NCBI GenBank assembly: GCA_023391155.1
Contig: JAEWBM010000016.1
Span: 1-36,013, forward strand
Source of the DNA: Acidobacteriota bacterium
GTDB lineage: Bacteria; Acidobacteriota; Blastocatellia; Pyrinomonadales; Pyrinomonadaceae
Length of the DNA: 36,013 nt
Direction of reading: 5' to 3'
The notes beneath the pieces were generated by a model. That model was not told the origin of the DNA and did not search any database. It saw nothing but the letters and a program-made list of their open reading frames with translations. The position numbers and the translations under genes were made by a program. The stretch's first letter is position 1. Each line of letters opens with the position of its first letter. Below, in pieces: positions 7,099-15,097 of the stretch.

Positions 7099-8478
7099 TT
7101 GAACCTTTCACTTGTGACCGAACCGCTCGGGCCGATCGTGATGAAATTCGGCGGGACATCCGTTGGGGATGCCGCCGCTTTTTCGCGCGTGATCGGCGTC
7201 GTTTCGAGTCAGACCGATCGTCGGCCGATCGTCGTTGTATCGGCGATGACGGGCGTGACGGATGCATTGCTCGCGGCGTTTGAGATCGCGAAGAAGGGCG
7301 AGGGGGCGGCGGCTTTTGCCTCACTGGAACCACACTTTGAAAGGCACGTTGCGGTGGCGAAGGAGTTCGGAGTGTTGGGGCAGGACGGGCCGTTCGACAC
7401 GGAGCTTCAGTACGCGAGGTCCGAGCTTGAGGACCTGTTGATCAGAGTGCAGAGGCGTTCGCTGCCGCTTTCGATGCTGAAAGATGCGATCGTTTCCTAT
7501 GGCGAGCAACTCTCGTCGAGGCTTTTGTTCGAAGTTTTGCGATCGCGGGGGATCAATGCTAGGCATTTCGATTCGCGGCGGCTGATCGTTACCGATGATG
7601 AGTTCGGCGGGGCACAGCCGATCTGGGAAGAAACTGCGGAGCTTGTAAAGCTCGAGCTGGGACCTGCGGTGAGTGCCGCGGAGGTTCCGGTGATGGGCGG
7701 GTTTATCGCGGCAAATCGAGCGGGAGAAACGACGACGCTGGGCCGCGGGGGATCGGATTATACGGCGGCAATGGTCGCGGCCGCTGTCGATGCGGCGGAG
7801 CTTCAGATCTGGACGGACGTGACCGGCGTGATGACGTGCGATCCGCGTGTGTGCCGAGATGCGAGGACGATCTCGGTCTTGAGCTATGAAGAGGCGGCGG
7901 AGCTTGCGTATTTCGGGGCCAAAGTGCTGCATCCGAAAACGATCAAGCCGGCGGTGGACCACGGGATCCCGGTCAGGGTCTGCAACACTTTCGAGCCGGA
8001 AGCGGTTGGGACGATGGTCGTCTCGCGGTCCGGCGAGGCGCCGAACAAGATAAAATCGATTGCCCACAAAAAGGGCATCACGATCCTGCGGATCACCTCG
8101 GCGCGGATGCTCGGGAGCTATGGCTTTATGAGCGCGGTCTTCCAGGTGTTTGACCGCTACCGGACGGTGATCGACGTCATCTCGACATCCGAGGTATCGA
8201 TCGCCCTGACGCTGGACAACACGGAGGCCGTGGAGAAGATCGTAGCCGAACTCGAGCGGCTGGGGGATGTCGAGGTCGAAACGGGCTATGCCGTCATTTG
8301 TGTAGTCGGCGAGGGGCTGAGGGCCTCGACCGGATTGGCCTCGAAGATCTTTTCTACCATCGACGATGTGAGCATCGCACTTGTCTCGCACGGAGCGTCG
8401 GCGGTGAATTTAACGTTTGTGGTCGGTGAAGAGGACGCGGATCGGGCGATAAGAAAACTGCACGGGGAATTCTTTTGA
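7099..8478 (+). CDS. lysC: aspartate kinase
   Basis: A 459-residue aspartokinase, the first step of the aspartate family pathway (aspartate plus ATP to 4-phospho-aspartate). Visible: the kinase opening VMKFGGTSVGDAAAF (about residues 14-28), the conserved GRGGSDYTAAMVAAA (about 214-228), LQIWTDVTGVMTCDPR, and FGAKVLHPKTIKPA. The C-terminal 140 residues form the tandem ACT-type regulatory region (ITSARMLGSYGFMSAVF and VCVVGEGL-like strands), so lysine and/or threonine feedback is expected. There is no homoserine dehydrogenase domain, so this is a monofunctional LysC. The TTG at 7099 is reported because the ATG at 7141 would begin immediately at the first catalytic strand; the true start is uncertain. 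Other DAP-pathway genes lie downstream. Confidence 0.93.
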   Translation: MNLSLVTEPLGPIVMKFGGTSVGDAAAFSRVIGVVSSQTDRRPIVVVSAMTGVTDALLAAFEIAKKGEGAAAFASLEPHFERHVAVAKEFGVLGQDGPFDTELQYARSELEDLLIRVQRRSLPLSMLKDAIVSYGEQLSSRLLFEVLRSRGINARHFDSRRLIVTDDEFGGAQPIWEETAELVKLELGPAVSAAEVPVMGGFIAANRAGETTTLGRGGSDYTAAMVAAAVDAAELQIWTDVTGVMTCDPRVCRDARTISVLSYEEAAELAYFGAKVLHPKTIKPAVDHGIPVRVCNTFEPEAVGTMVVSRSGEAPNKIKSIAHKKGITILRITSARMLGSYGFMSAVFQVFDRYRTVIDVISTSEVSIALTLDNTEAVEKIVAELERLGDVEVETGYAVICVVGEGLRASTGLASKIFSTIDDVSIALVSHGASAVNLTFVVGEEDADRAIRKLHGEFF

Positions 8479-8506
8479 TTATGATAAAATCATCAGGAGA
8501 AAAACG

Positions 8507-8749
8507 ATGTCCGTGACCGTTGAAATTTCCAATCATGCTGCTCTAAAGCGCGTCCGATCCTTGCTCGGAGCTAGGTCTGATGCAGAGGCGGCCGACCTAG
8601 CACTCGAGAAAGTGCTGGAGGCGTATGAGCCTGTTCATCCGAAAACCGAATTGCCCCAGGATTATTGGGACGATCTCTTTTCTGAACCACAGCTGCCGGC
8701 GGAAGTAGTAAAGAAGGCACTGGAGAAAGAGCGCGAGGATAGATCTTAA
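8507..8749 (+). CDS. vapB: VapB-family antitoxin
   Basis: An 80-residue protein with a short N-terminal strand (MSVTVEISNH), then the helix-turn region LLGARSDAEAADLALEKVLEAY typical of VapB antitoxins that bind DNA as ribbon-helix-helix dimers, and a charged C-terminal tail for toxin contact. The ribosome binding site AGGAGA lies just upstream. The leader contains TATGAT and a small palindrome (TGATT at 8476-8480 with AATCA at 8488-8492) overlapping the lysC stop, a plausible autoregulatory operator. The stop and the toxin start share one base (TAATG at 8747-8751), as in many vapBC pairs. Confidence 0.8.
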   Translation: MSVTVEISNHAALKRVRSLLGARSDAEAADLALEKVLEAYEPVHPKTELPQDYWDDLFSEPQLPAEVVKKALEKEREDRS

Positions 8750-9177
8750 TGGCGTTTTGGGACAGCAGCGCCCTGGTACCTCTTTGCGTCAATGAAGGCC
8801 GCTCGAAAGAAGCCGGGAGACTATGGAATCGCTTTTTAGAAAAATGGATATGGCGTGAGACACCGGTAGAGATCGAGTCGTCACTCGCGCGCCTCAGACG
8901 TGAAAATATTCTCGACGACACTCGCTATGCCAAAGCCCGGTCACGCTTTCAAACAATAGAACGTGACCTGACTCCGGTTTCCCATGAGCCTCGTTTGATC
9001 GAACTCGCAAGAAGTTTACCCGCCTCACATGGCCTAAGATCTCTAGACAGCCTGCAACTCGCCAGCGCACTTATTTGGTGCAAGGAGTTTCCAAGAAACA
9101 AAGACTTCGTCTCGGGTGATTCCCAGTTATTGGAGGCCGCTGAAAATCTAGGATTCGCCATCCATGACATAAATTAG
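8749..9177 (+). CDS. vapC: VapC-type PIN-domain toxin
   Basis: A 142-residue PIN-domain predicted RNase. Active-site acidic residues visible: Asp in MAFWDSSALVPL (residue 5), Glu in TPVEIESSLARL (about 42-44), Asp in SLDSLQLASAL (about 100) and Asp in FVSGDSQLLEAA (about 124). Length and motif spacing fit VapC. It is coupled to the antitoxin by a TAATG overlap. Its 3' end overlaps the 3' end of the convergent APC permease by four bases, so there is no room for a conventional terminator between them. Confidence 0.85.
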   Translation: MAFWDSSALVPLCVNEGRSKEAGRLWNRFLEKWIWRETPVEIESSLARLRRENILDDTRYAKARSRFQTIERDLTPVSHEPRLIELARSLPASHGLRSLDSLQLASALIWCKEFPRNKDFVSGDSQLLEAAENLGFAIHDIN

Positions 9178-10463
9178 TTTGATGATGATTGAAGGTCCGT
9201 AAAAGTCTGAAACCTCTTAATTACCAATCTCCAAACAAAACCGATCAACAACACCCCGACGCCCGTCAAGATGGTTGACCAGGGCAGGGCGGCGGCCATG
9301 GCGATGCAGAACGCGAGGCCGAGGGCGGCGACCCATTTGGGATAGAGTTTGTGCGCTTTATCGAGTTTTAAGGCGCAGATGTTTGCGATGCCGTAATAGA
9401 TGAGGATGGTGAATGCGGCGGCGGAGACGACGAACTGCAGGGTGCCGAAGACGGCGAGCAGGACGATCACGGCTCCGCTGAGTACGATCCCGACATCGGG
9501 TACGGCGAATCTCGCGCTTGTGTGTTCGAGGGCACTTGGGAGGTCGCGTCGGCGGGCCATCGCGAACATCATTCGCGAGATCCCGACGATCTGGCTGAGC
9601 AATACGCCGAGCATCGCCGTTGCCGCGCCGATCCCCACGACCCAGACTACACCGGGGGCTGTGAATGACGATGCGGCTACCTGGAGCGGTGACGGGCTGT
9701 TTGCCAGAGCAGCCGGGCCGATGGAGCCCACGGCGACGAGGGCAACCGCAGAGTAGAGCAGTACCGAAACGATAATTGTGATGATCACGGCTCGCGGGAT
9801 GGTGCGTTTCGGCTCGCTGACCTCCTCGCCCAGCGTTGCGATCCGGGCATAGCCCGTATAGGCGAAGAAGAGCAGCGCGGCGGATTCTGCAATGCCAAAG
9901 AATCCGGCAGGAGCGAATGGAATCAAGTTCGATGAATCGAATGAAGGCACGCCGGCGACCACGAAATACATCAAAGTGAGCAACGTGACGGAAACGATCG
10001 CAGTGTTTATTCGACCCGCTTTTTTTATTCCGAAAAGGTTTGCGGCGGTCAGCAGAACGGCGGCAGCCACGGCCGCGTACCGAGGCGGGATCGCAGGGAA
10101 GATCTGAGCAAAATATCCGCCGAAGCCGAGTGCGACAGTGCCGCCGGCGGCGAGCTTGCTGGCAAGAAACATCCAACCGGCCGCGAATCCGAAGGCAGGG
10201 TGCAGCAGCCGATAGCCGTACTCGTATGTCCCGCCGGATTGAGGATAGGTCGCGGCGAGTTCGGCGGAGCTGAGAGCGTTGCAGGTGGCGGCGGCCCCGG
10301 CGATCAGCAGGCCGATGAGGAACGCCGGGCCCGCTACGCCTGCCGCAACTCCCGTCACGACAAAGATCCCGGCGCCGATGATCGCTCCCAGTCCGACGCC
10401 GACCGCGTCGGTGAGGTTCAGGTCGCGGCGGAGCGCATTCTTTATATGATCGTTTTCCTGCAT
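9174..10463 (-). CDS. APC-family amino acid permease
   Basis: A 429-residue inner-membrane amino acid/polyamine/organocation transporter with about twelve hydrophobic segments. The first transmembrane helix carries the unwound substrate motif GVGLGAIIGAGIFVVTG (about residues 22-38), and SGGTYEYGYRLLHPAFGFAAGW follows, both typical of bacterial amino acid permeases (cationic amino acid transporter / YfnA-like group). The conserved loop EEVSEPKRTIPRAV (about 215) is also present. The protein is slightly shorter than the usual 450-500. Substrate not predictable. It is divergent from the ion channel gene over 105 bp and convergent with vapC. Confidence 0.88.
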   Translation of the reverse strand: MQENDHIKNALRRDLNLTDAVGVGLGAIIGAGIFVVTGVAAGVAGPAFLIGLLIAGAAATCNALSSAELAATYPQSGGTYEYGYRLLHPAFGFAAGWMFLASKLAAGGTVALGFGGYFAQIFPAIPPRYAAVAAAVLLTAANLFGIKKAGRINTAIVSVTLLTLMYFVVAGVPSFDSSNLIPFAPAGFFGIAESAALLFFAYTGYARIATLGEEVSEPKRTIPRAVIITIIVSVLLYSAVALVAVGSIGPAALANSPSPLQVAASSFTAPGVVWVVGIGAATAMLGVLLSQIVGISRMMFAMARRRDLPSALEHTSARFAVPDVGIVLSGAVIVLLAVFGTLQFVVSAAAFTILIYYGIANICALKLDKAHKLYPKWVAALGLAFCIAMAAALPWSTILTGVGVLLIGFVWRLVIKRFQTFTDLQSSSN

Positions 10464-10568
10464 TGATGGCCTTTTCCGGCCGCGGGGTTATGGCGGATTC
10501 TAAGACATTTTACGGGCGACGGACAACATCGGTTAAAATCAGCCAGTCACCTAAAGAACGGAGGAAGG

Positions 10569-11372
10569 ATGGAACCGGATAAAGAAAAGGTAGTTCTGCA
10601 GAAAGACGTTAAGGCGGAGCGGTGGGAGATTCTTCATCGGCTGGAAGACTGGTTGGAAATGCCGATGGTCGTGCTGAGCGTGATCTGGCTAATACTGCTG
10701 ATACTGGAGATGACGCGGGGGATAAGCCCGTTCCTGGATGCGGCATCGAACCTGATCTGGATAATCTTCGGTGTCGAGTACGTGCTGAAGTTCGTTTTGG
10801 CGCCTGAAAAATGGGCATATATCAAGAGCAGTTGGATCACGCTGCTTGCTCTTGCTCTTCCGGCATTGCGTATTTTTCGGGCTCTTCGGGCTTTCCGTTT
10901 GCTGCGTGCCGCCAGGACCGCACGAGGATTGAGGCTGGTGCGGTTGATAACCTCGCTGAATCGAGGGATGCGTTCATTGGGAGCGGCTTTCGGACGGAGG
11001 GGAGTCGGGTATCTGGCGATGCTGACGCTGCTGGTGCTTTTAGGCGGGGCGGCCGGAATGTACAATTTCGAACAGGACGTGCAGGGCGGCTTTGTCAGCT
11101 ATGCCGATGCGCTGTGGTGGACGGCGATGCTGCTGACATCGATCGGCTCTGATTACTTTCCGCAGAGCGCCGAGGGCCGGCTGTTGTGCTTTATCCTTGC
11201 GGTGTACGGGTTTGCGGTGTTCGGGTATATGACGGCGACGCTCGCGACGTTCTTTATTCAGCGGGATAACGAGACCGCACCCGAGCGGGGAGAGGCCTGC
11301 ATTGCGGATGTGATGCAAGAGCTTAGCGAGCTAAAGGCAGAACTAAAGACATTGAGGACCGAAAAGGCTTGA
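10569..11372 (+). CDS. voltage-gated-type ion channel protein with non-canonical filter
   Basis: A 267-residue six-transmembrane ion transporter. S1-S3 precede an arginine-ladder S4 (RIFRALRAFRLLRAARTARG, about residues 99-118), then two pore helices flank a re-entrant loop. The filter region reads TAMLLTSIGSDYFP (about 186-199), where potassium channels have TVGYGD; the Gly-Tyr-Gly is replaced by Gly-Ser-Asp. The C-terminal SELKAELKTLRTEKA looks like a short coiled coil for tetramer assembly. A good ribosome binding site (GGAGG, 10560-10564) precedes ATG 10569. It is followed 64 bases later by an antiporter with a TrkA-type domain, which suggests shared work in ion homeostasis. Ion selectivity is unknown. 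Confidence 0.8.
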   Translation: MEPDKEKVVLQKDVKAERWEILHRLEDWLEMPMVVLSVIWLILLILEMTRGISPFLDAASNLIWIIFGVEYVLKFVLAPEKWAYIKSSWITLLALALPALRIFRALRAFRLLRAARTARGLRLVRLITSLNRGMRSLGAAFGRRGVGYLAMLTLLVLLGGAAGMYNFEQDVQGGFVSYADALWWTAMLLTSIGSDYFPQSAEGRLLCFILAVYGFAVFGYMTATLATFFIQRDNETAPERGEACIADVMQELSELKAELKTLRTEKA

Positions 11373-11435
11373 TCGCGGGGCCAAGCAAATAAACGTCTGG
11401 AACAACTCATACACAACTTTAACGCCTACGATCCG

Positions 11436-13259
11436 GTGCTGGCGACGCTTGCGACGCTCGTGCTCGTAATGCTCGTTGGCACGTCGGCACAGATCATTGC
11501 CGACAGAATCAGGATCCCGGCGACGGGCCCGCTGCTGCTCACCGGCCTGGTATTTGGCAAGGCGGGGATCGGGCTCATTCAGCCGGAGGTTCTGGGGACC
11601 GTACTTTCGGTGGTCATCAAGGCGGCCGTCGCGATCGTCATTTTCGAGGGCGGTATGCTCCTCGATATACGCGAGGTGCGGCATGCCTCTCGGGCGGTGA
11701 TCGGGCTGGTGACGGTCGGCCTTTTGATCACGACGATGCTGGCGGGAGCCTTGGCACATTTCTTTTTCGGTTGGAGTTGGGCCCTGAGTTTTTTGTTCGG
11801 GGCGATCGTTTCCGTCACGGGGCCGACGGTGATAACTCCCATTCTTCAGCGGGTACGCGTCAACCGCCGGGTAAAGATGACGCTTGAGAGCGAATCTATA
11901 ATTGCCGACCCGCTCGGGGTTATCCTTGCGGCGCTTGTATTTACGGCGATTATCGCGCCGGGCGGTTTTGCCGAGGCATTGCCGACGGGGCTGATCACAC
12001 TGCTGGCGGGGGTTGCGACCGGTGTCGCGGTGGCACTATTCGTTTGGGTGATGAGCGGGCGGTTCCGGCTTCTGCCGGCCAAGTTTAGCCGCATCGGTAT
12101 ATTAGGCGCGGCGCTCGTTTCATACACCGTCGCGGAGCTCATCGCCCACGAGGCAGGAGTTTCGGCGGCAGCAGTTGCCGGCATAGCGGTCGGCTCGCTT
12201 AATATCCCGCACAAGGAACAGATCGAAGACTTCAAAGGCGACCTTGCCACAATATCGATCTCCGCGGTCTTTATATTGCTGGCTGCGGGGCTAACCGTGA
12301 GTGATATTACGGACCTGGGTTGGCGGGGGATAGTGGTTGTCGGCCTTGTTATATTCCTTGTCAGGCCGATTCGAGTGTTTCTTTCGACGGTCGGCTCTGA
12401 GCTGAAGACGAACGAAAAGTGGTTCATCTCATTCATGGGCCCGCGGGGGATAGTTGCCGCATCGGTGGCGACATTTTTCGCTTTTGAGTTGAGGGATTCC
12501 GGGTTGGCCGGAGCTAACTCTTTTGCCGCTCTTGTCTTTGCGGTTATCTTGGTAACTGTCGCGACGCAGGGCACATTTGCCGAACGGCTGGCAAGATTTT
12601 TTAAGGTGATGCCACAACATATACTGATAATCGGAGCTGACGAGACGGCTAGAATATTGGCCCGGCGGCTGATCGATGCCGGCGAGTCGATATCGCTGAT
12701 CGACACAAGCGAAGAGAACTGTGCCGAGGCGAAGGATATGAAAGGGGCGAGCATCTATTGTGAAGACGCGACAACTCCTGAGGTTCTTAAGCGTGCCGGC
12801 GTAAGCGATGCAAAGTGTGTAATAGTTGCGACCTCGAGCGATAAGGTGAACATCCTCATCTGCCAGGCGATAAGGGCTCAGATCAACGGGATCCGGCTGG
12901 TGGCCCGGGTAAATTCAACGGCGAATCTGTCGGCATTTGAACAGGCGGGGATCGAGGTGATGAGCCCGCCGCAGGCGACAGCGACGATACTTGAGAACAT
13001 GGTGCTGCGGCCGAGCTTTTTCAATTTTCTCTCGCAGGGAATGGGCGAGGAACGCATGCGCGAGGTCAAGGTGGGGCCGCCGCTCAAGGACGGTACAAAG
13101 ATCGCCGATCTGGATCTGGAACGCTGCGTGATCGTTGCACTGCGGCACGGCGATGACCTCATCGCTCCGCGCGGCAATACTGAGATAAGACATGGCGACG
13201 TGTTGACCATATTGGGCGAGGCCGGGGATCTGGAGGCGGCGATCGAGAAGCTGACGTAA
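11436..13259 (+). CDS. cation:proton antiporter with C-terminal TrkA-N/TrkA-C (RCK) domains
   Basis: A protein of at least 607 residues: an N-terminal exchanger of about 12 hydrophobic segments (residues 1-390), with GPTVITPILQRVRVN and FMGPRGIVAASVATFFA characteristic of CPA-type Na+(K+)/H+ antiporters, then a soluble Rossmann-like domain (HILIIGADETARILARRLIDAG, about 392-413, then CEDATTPEVLKRAGVSDAKCVIVATSSD) and a TrkA-C-like domain at the end. The nucleotide motif reads GADETA rather than the common GxGxxG. The start is uncertain: GTG 11436 begins right inside the first membrane helix, has no ribosome binding site, and the frame stays open upstream to the channel stop. Expected role: pH or potassium/sodium homeostasis, gated by nucleotide binding. 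It abuts the next gene with no spacer. Confidence 0.85.
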   Translation: MLATLATLVLVMLVGTSAQIIADRIRIPATGPLLLTGLVFGKAGIGLIQPEVLGTVLSVVIKAAVAIVIFEGGMLLDIREVRHASRAVIGLVTVGLLITTMLAGALAHFFFGWSWALSFLFGAIVSVTGPTVITPILQRVRVNRRVKMTLESESIIADPLGVILAALVFTAIIAPGGFAEALPTGLITLLAGVATGVAVALFVWVMSGRFRLLPAKFSRIGILGAALVSYTVAELIAHEAGVSAAAVAGIAVGSLNIPHKEQIEDFKGDLATISISAVFILLAAGLTVSDITDLGWRGIVVVGLVIFLVRPIRVFLSTVGSELKTNEKWFISFMGPRGIVAASVATFFAFELRDSGLAGANSFAALVFAVILVTVATQGTFAERLARFFKVMPQHILIIGADETARILARRLIDAGESISLIDTSEENCAEAKDMKGASIYCEDATTPEVLKRAGVSDAKCVIVATSSDKVNILICQAIRAQINGIRLVARVNSTANLSAFEQAGIEVMSPPQATATILENMVLRPSFFNFLSQGMGEERMREVKVGPPLKDGTKIADLDLERCVIVALRHGDDLIAPRGNTEIRHGDVLTILGEAGDLEAAIEKLT

Positions 13260-14270
13260 ATGAATATTTTTCAACTTACAAAAGCGTTGATGGGAATACC
13301 GTCCGTTTCGGGCGAAGAGGCTACGGTGGGGTTCTTTATTCGCGATTATCTTAAGGCGCGGGGCTGGACGGTCGAGATGCAGGACGTAACGGATTCTCAG
13401 CGGAACGTGATCGCCTATCTAAACGACAGCCCGCGCGTATGGATGTCGACGCATATGGACACTGTGCCGCCTTTTGTCCCGCCGACCGAGGACGATACGA
13501 AGATCTACGGCCGGGGGGCGTGCGACGCGAAGGGTATCATCGCGGCACAGATCACAGCTGCTGAAAAGCTAAAAGGAGCGGGCATTCGCGATATCGGGCT
13601 GCTGTATACGGTGGAGGAAGAGCGTGCATCGACCGGGGCGAAGGCCGCGAATCTGCATCCACTGGCAGCGAAGTGCGAGTATATGATCAACGGCGAGCCG
13701 ACCGACAACGAGCTTGCTATCGGGTCGAAAGGATCGTTCCGGTTAATGATCCGCACCGAGGGCAAGGCGGCGCACTCGGCATATCCGGAAGAGGGCGATT
13801 CGGCGATAGAGACGCTGATGGATATATTGGACGAGGTCCGGACGACGCGGTTTCCAAACGACGACTTTTTTGGCGAGACGACCGTGAACATCGGCACGAT
13901 CAACGGCGGGCTCGCATTGAACATAATTCCGCCACAAGCAGAGGCGGGCCTCTTGATCAGAATGACGACGGAGCGGGAGCCGATAGAAAAAGCGTTGGAT
14001 GCGATCGTACGCGGACGGGCGGAGATAGAGGTGCTTTCATGCAGCGAACCGGTCAAATTGCACCCGGCCGACGGCTTTCCGCAAAAGGTGGTCCGCTTTA
14101 CGACCGACATTCCGCATATGCCGAACTGGGGCAAGCCGCTGCTGATCGGCCCCGGCTCTATACTCGTGGCTCACACCAAACGAGAGTTTGTGCTCAAGGC
14201 CGATCTGGAAAAGGCGGCGGAGCTGTATGAGGAGCTGGTGAGACGTTTGTTGCGGCCGTCGGAACAATAG
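13260..14270 (+). CDS. M20 family metallopeptidase (possible succinyl-DAP desuccinylase)
   Basis: A 336-residue di-zinc amidohydrolase of the M20 family. Metal ligands and catalytic residues visible: STHMDTV (His and Asp, about residues 62-68), GRGACDAKG (about 84-92), the catalytic Glu pair in TVEEERAS (about 116-123), NGEPTD (about 144-149), and a His near the C-terminus (VAHTKREF). The dimerisation lid lies between. It follows the antiporter stop directly and precedes dapB by 13 bases. With dapB, dapA and dapD nearby, a DapE role (hydrolysis of N-succinyl-LL-DAP) is the best inference. The protein is shorter than E. coli DapE, and ArgE/LysK-like acyl-lysine or acyl-ornithine deacylases cannot be excluded. 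Confidence 0.8.
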   Translation: MNIFQLTKALMGIPSVSGEEATVGFFIRDYLKARGWTVEMQDVTDSQRNVIAYLNDSPRVWMSTHMDTVPPFVPPTEDDTKIYGRGACDAKGIIAAQITAAEKLKGAGIRDIGLLYTVEEERASTGAKAANLHPLAAKCEYMINGEPTDNELAIGSKGSFRLMIRTEGKAAHSAYPEEGDSAIETLMDILDEVRTTRFPNDDFFGETTVNIGTINGGLALNIIPPQAEAGLLIRMTTEREPIEKALDAIVRGRAEIEVLSCSEPVKLHPADGFPQKVVRFTTDIPHMPNWGKPLLIGPGSILVAHTKREFVLKADLEKAAELYEELVRRLLRPSEQ

Positions 14271-14283
14271 TAAGGAATCCTTT

Positions 14284-14997
14284 ATGAGAATTGCTTTGAT
14301 CGGGTATGGATCGATGGGGAAGTCGGTGGAATTGCGGGCGATGGCGGACGGCCACACGATAGCGACGGTTGTTACGGAGCATCACACGCACTTTGACGCT
14401 TCGGGTTTGGCGGAGGCGTTGAGGGTAGCGGATGTCGCGATCGATTTTTCGGCGGCGGAGGCTGTTCCGCGGAACGTCGAGGCGTGTCTGGAGGCCGGCA
14501 TCCCGCTTGTGGAGGGAACGACCGGTTGGCAGGCTGAGCGTGAAGCGATCTTAGCAATGGTAGAGCAGAAAGGCGGGACGATGCTTTACGGCTCGAACTT
14601 TTCGATCGGCGTTAATCTCTTTTTTCGGCTGGCGGAGTATGCGGCAAAGCTTTACGGAGCTTTTGACGAATATGAGCCGTTCATCGAGGAGCACCACCAT
14701 TCGCGAAAGGCCGACGCCCCCAGCGGAACCGCACTCACGCTAAAAGAACTGATGGCCCCGCACCTAAAACACGAGATCAGCATGGCATCGACGCGGGCTG
14801 GAAGCATGCCGGGGCTCCACCGGGTGGGCTTTGACGGAACGGTCGAACACATCGCGCTGGAACACTCTGCCCGCTCGCGGGAATGTTTCGCCGTCGGTGC
14901 CGTCCACGCTGCCGAGTGGCTCCGCGGGAAGAAGGGAGTCTTTCAGTTTTCGGACGTGCTGGATGAGAAGATCGGCGGCGGAGCGGAAGAGAAATGA
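14284..14997 (+). CDS. dapB: 4-hydroxy-tetrahydrodipicolinate reductase
   Basis: A 237-residue DapB, the NAD(P)H-dependent reductase giving tetrahydrodipicolinate in lysine/DAP synthesis. Seen: the Rossmann motif MRIALIGYGSMGKSVE, the loop VDVAIDFSAAEA-like (AIDFSAAEAV, about residues 56-65) and LVEGTTGW, and the catalytic/substrate signature EEHHHSRKADAPSGTA (about 134-149) with the active-site His and Lys. It is slightly shorter than typical (about 250-270), mainly in the N-terminal half. AAGGA upstream of ATG 14284 serves as ribosome binding site. It is the last gene of the run beginning with the ion channel. Confidence 0.92.
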   Translation: MRIALIGYGSMGKSVELRAMADGHTIATVVTEHHTHFDASGLAEALRVADVAIDFSAAEAVPRNVEACLEAGIPLVEGTTGWQAEREAILAMVEQKGGTMLYGSNFSIGVNLFFRLAEYAAKLYGAFDEYEPFIEEHHHSRKADAPSGTALTLKELMAPHLKHEISMASTRAGSMPGLHRVGFDGTVEHIALEHSARSRECFAVGAVHAAEWLRGKKGVFQFSDVLDEKIGGGAEEK

Positions 14998-15026
14998 GAG
15001 ATGAGAGATGAGAATTGAGAATTAGC
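14989..15026. repeat. GAGATGAGAGATGAGAATTGAG-type degenerate repeat
   Basis: Overlapping the dapB stop codon, variants of a 7-8 base unit (gaaatga / gagatga / gagatga / gaattga / gaatta) form a short degenerate array at the 3' end of the gene. It is similar in style but not in unit to the repeats in the acyl-CoA synthetase and after dapA. It encodes the last residues of DapB and then continues as non-coding DNA. Confidence 0.6.
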
Positions 15027-15097
15027 AGCCGCGTCCTTTAGGGCAGGGTCAACGTCGCACCGTAATATAGGCCGCTTGAACGCGCGATCCTTTTTTT

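Noticed and set aside
6461..7333. 290-residue minus-strand frame
   Set aside because: Antisense to the cysteine synthase and lysC start; arginine-rich shadow without motifs.
7321..8391. 356-residue minus-strand frame
   Set aside because: Antisense to lysC in a high-GC gene; Arg/His/Asp-rich composition typical of a shadow frame.
11846..12754. 302-residue minus-strand frame
   Set aside because: Antisense to the antiporter; Ser/Thr/Ala-rich mirror of a membrane protein.
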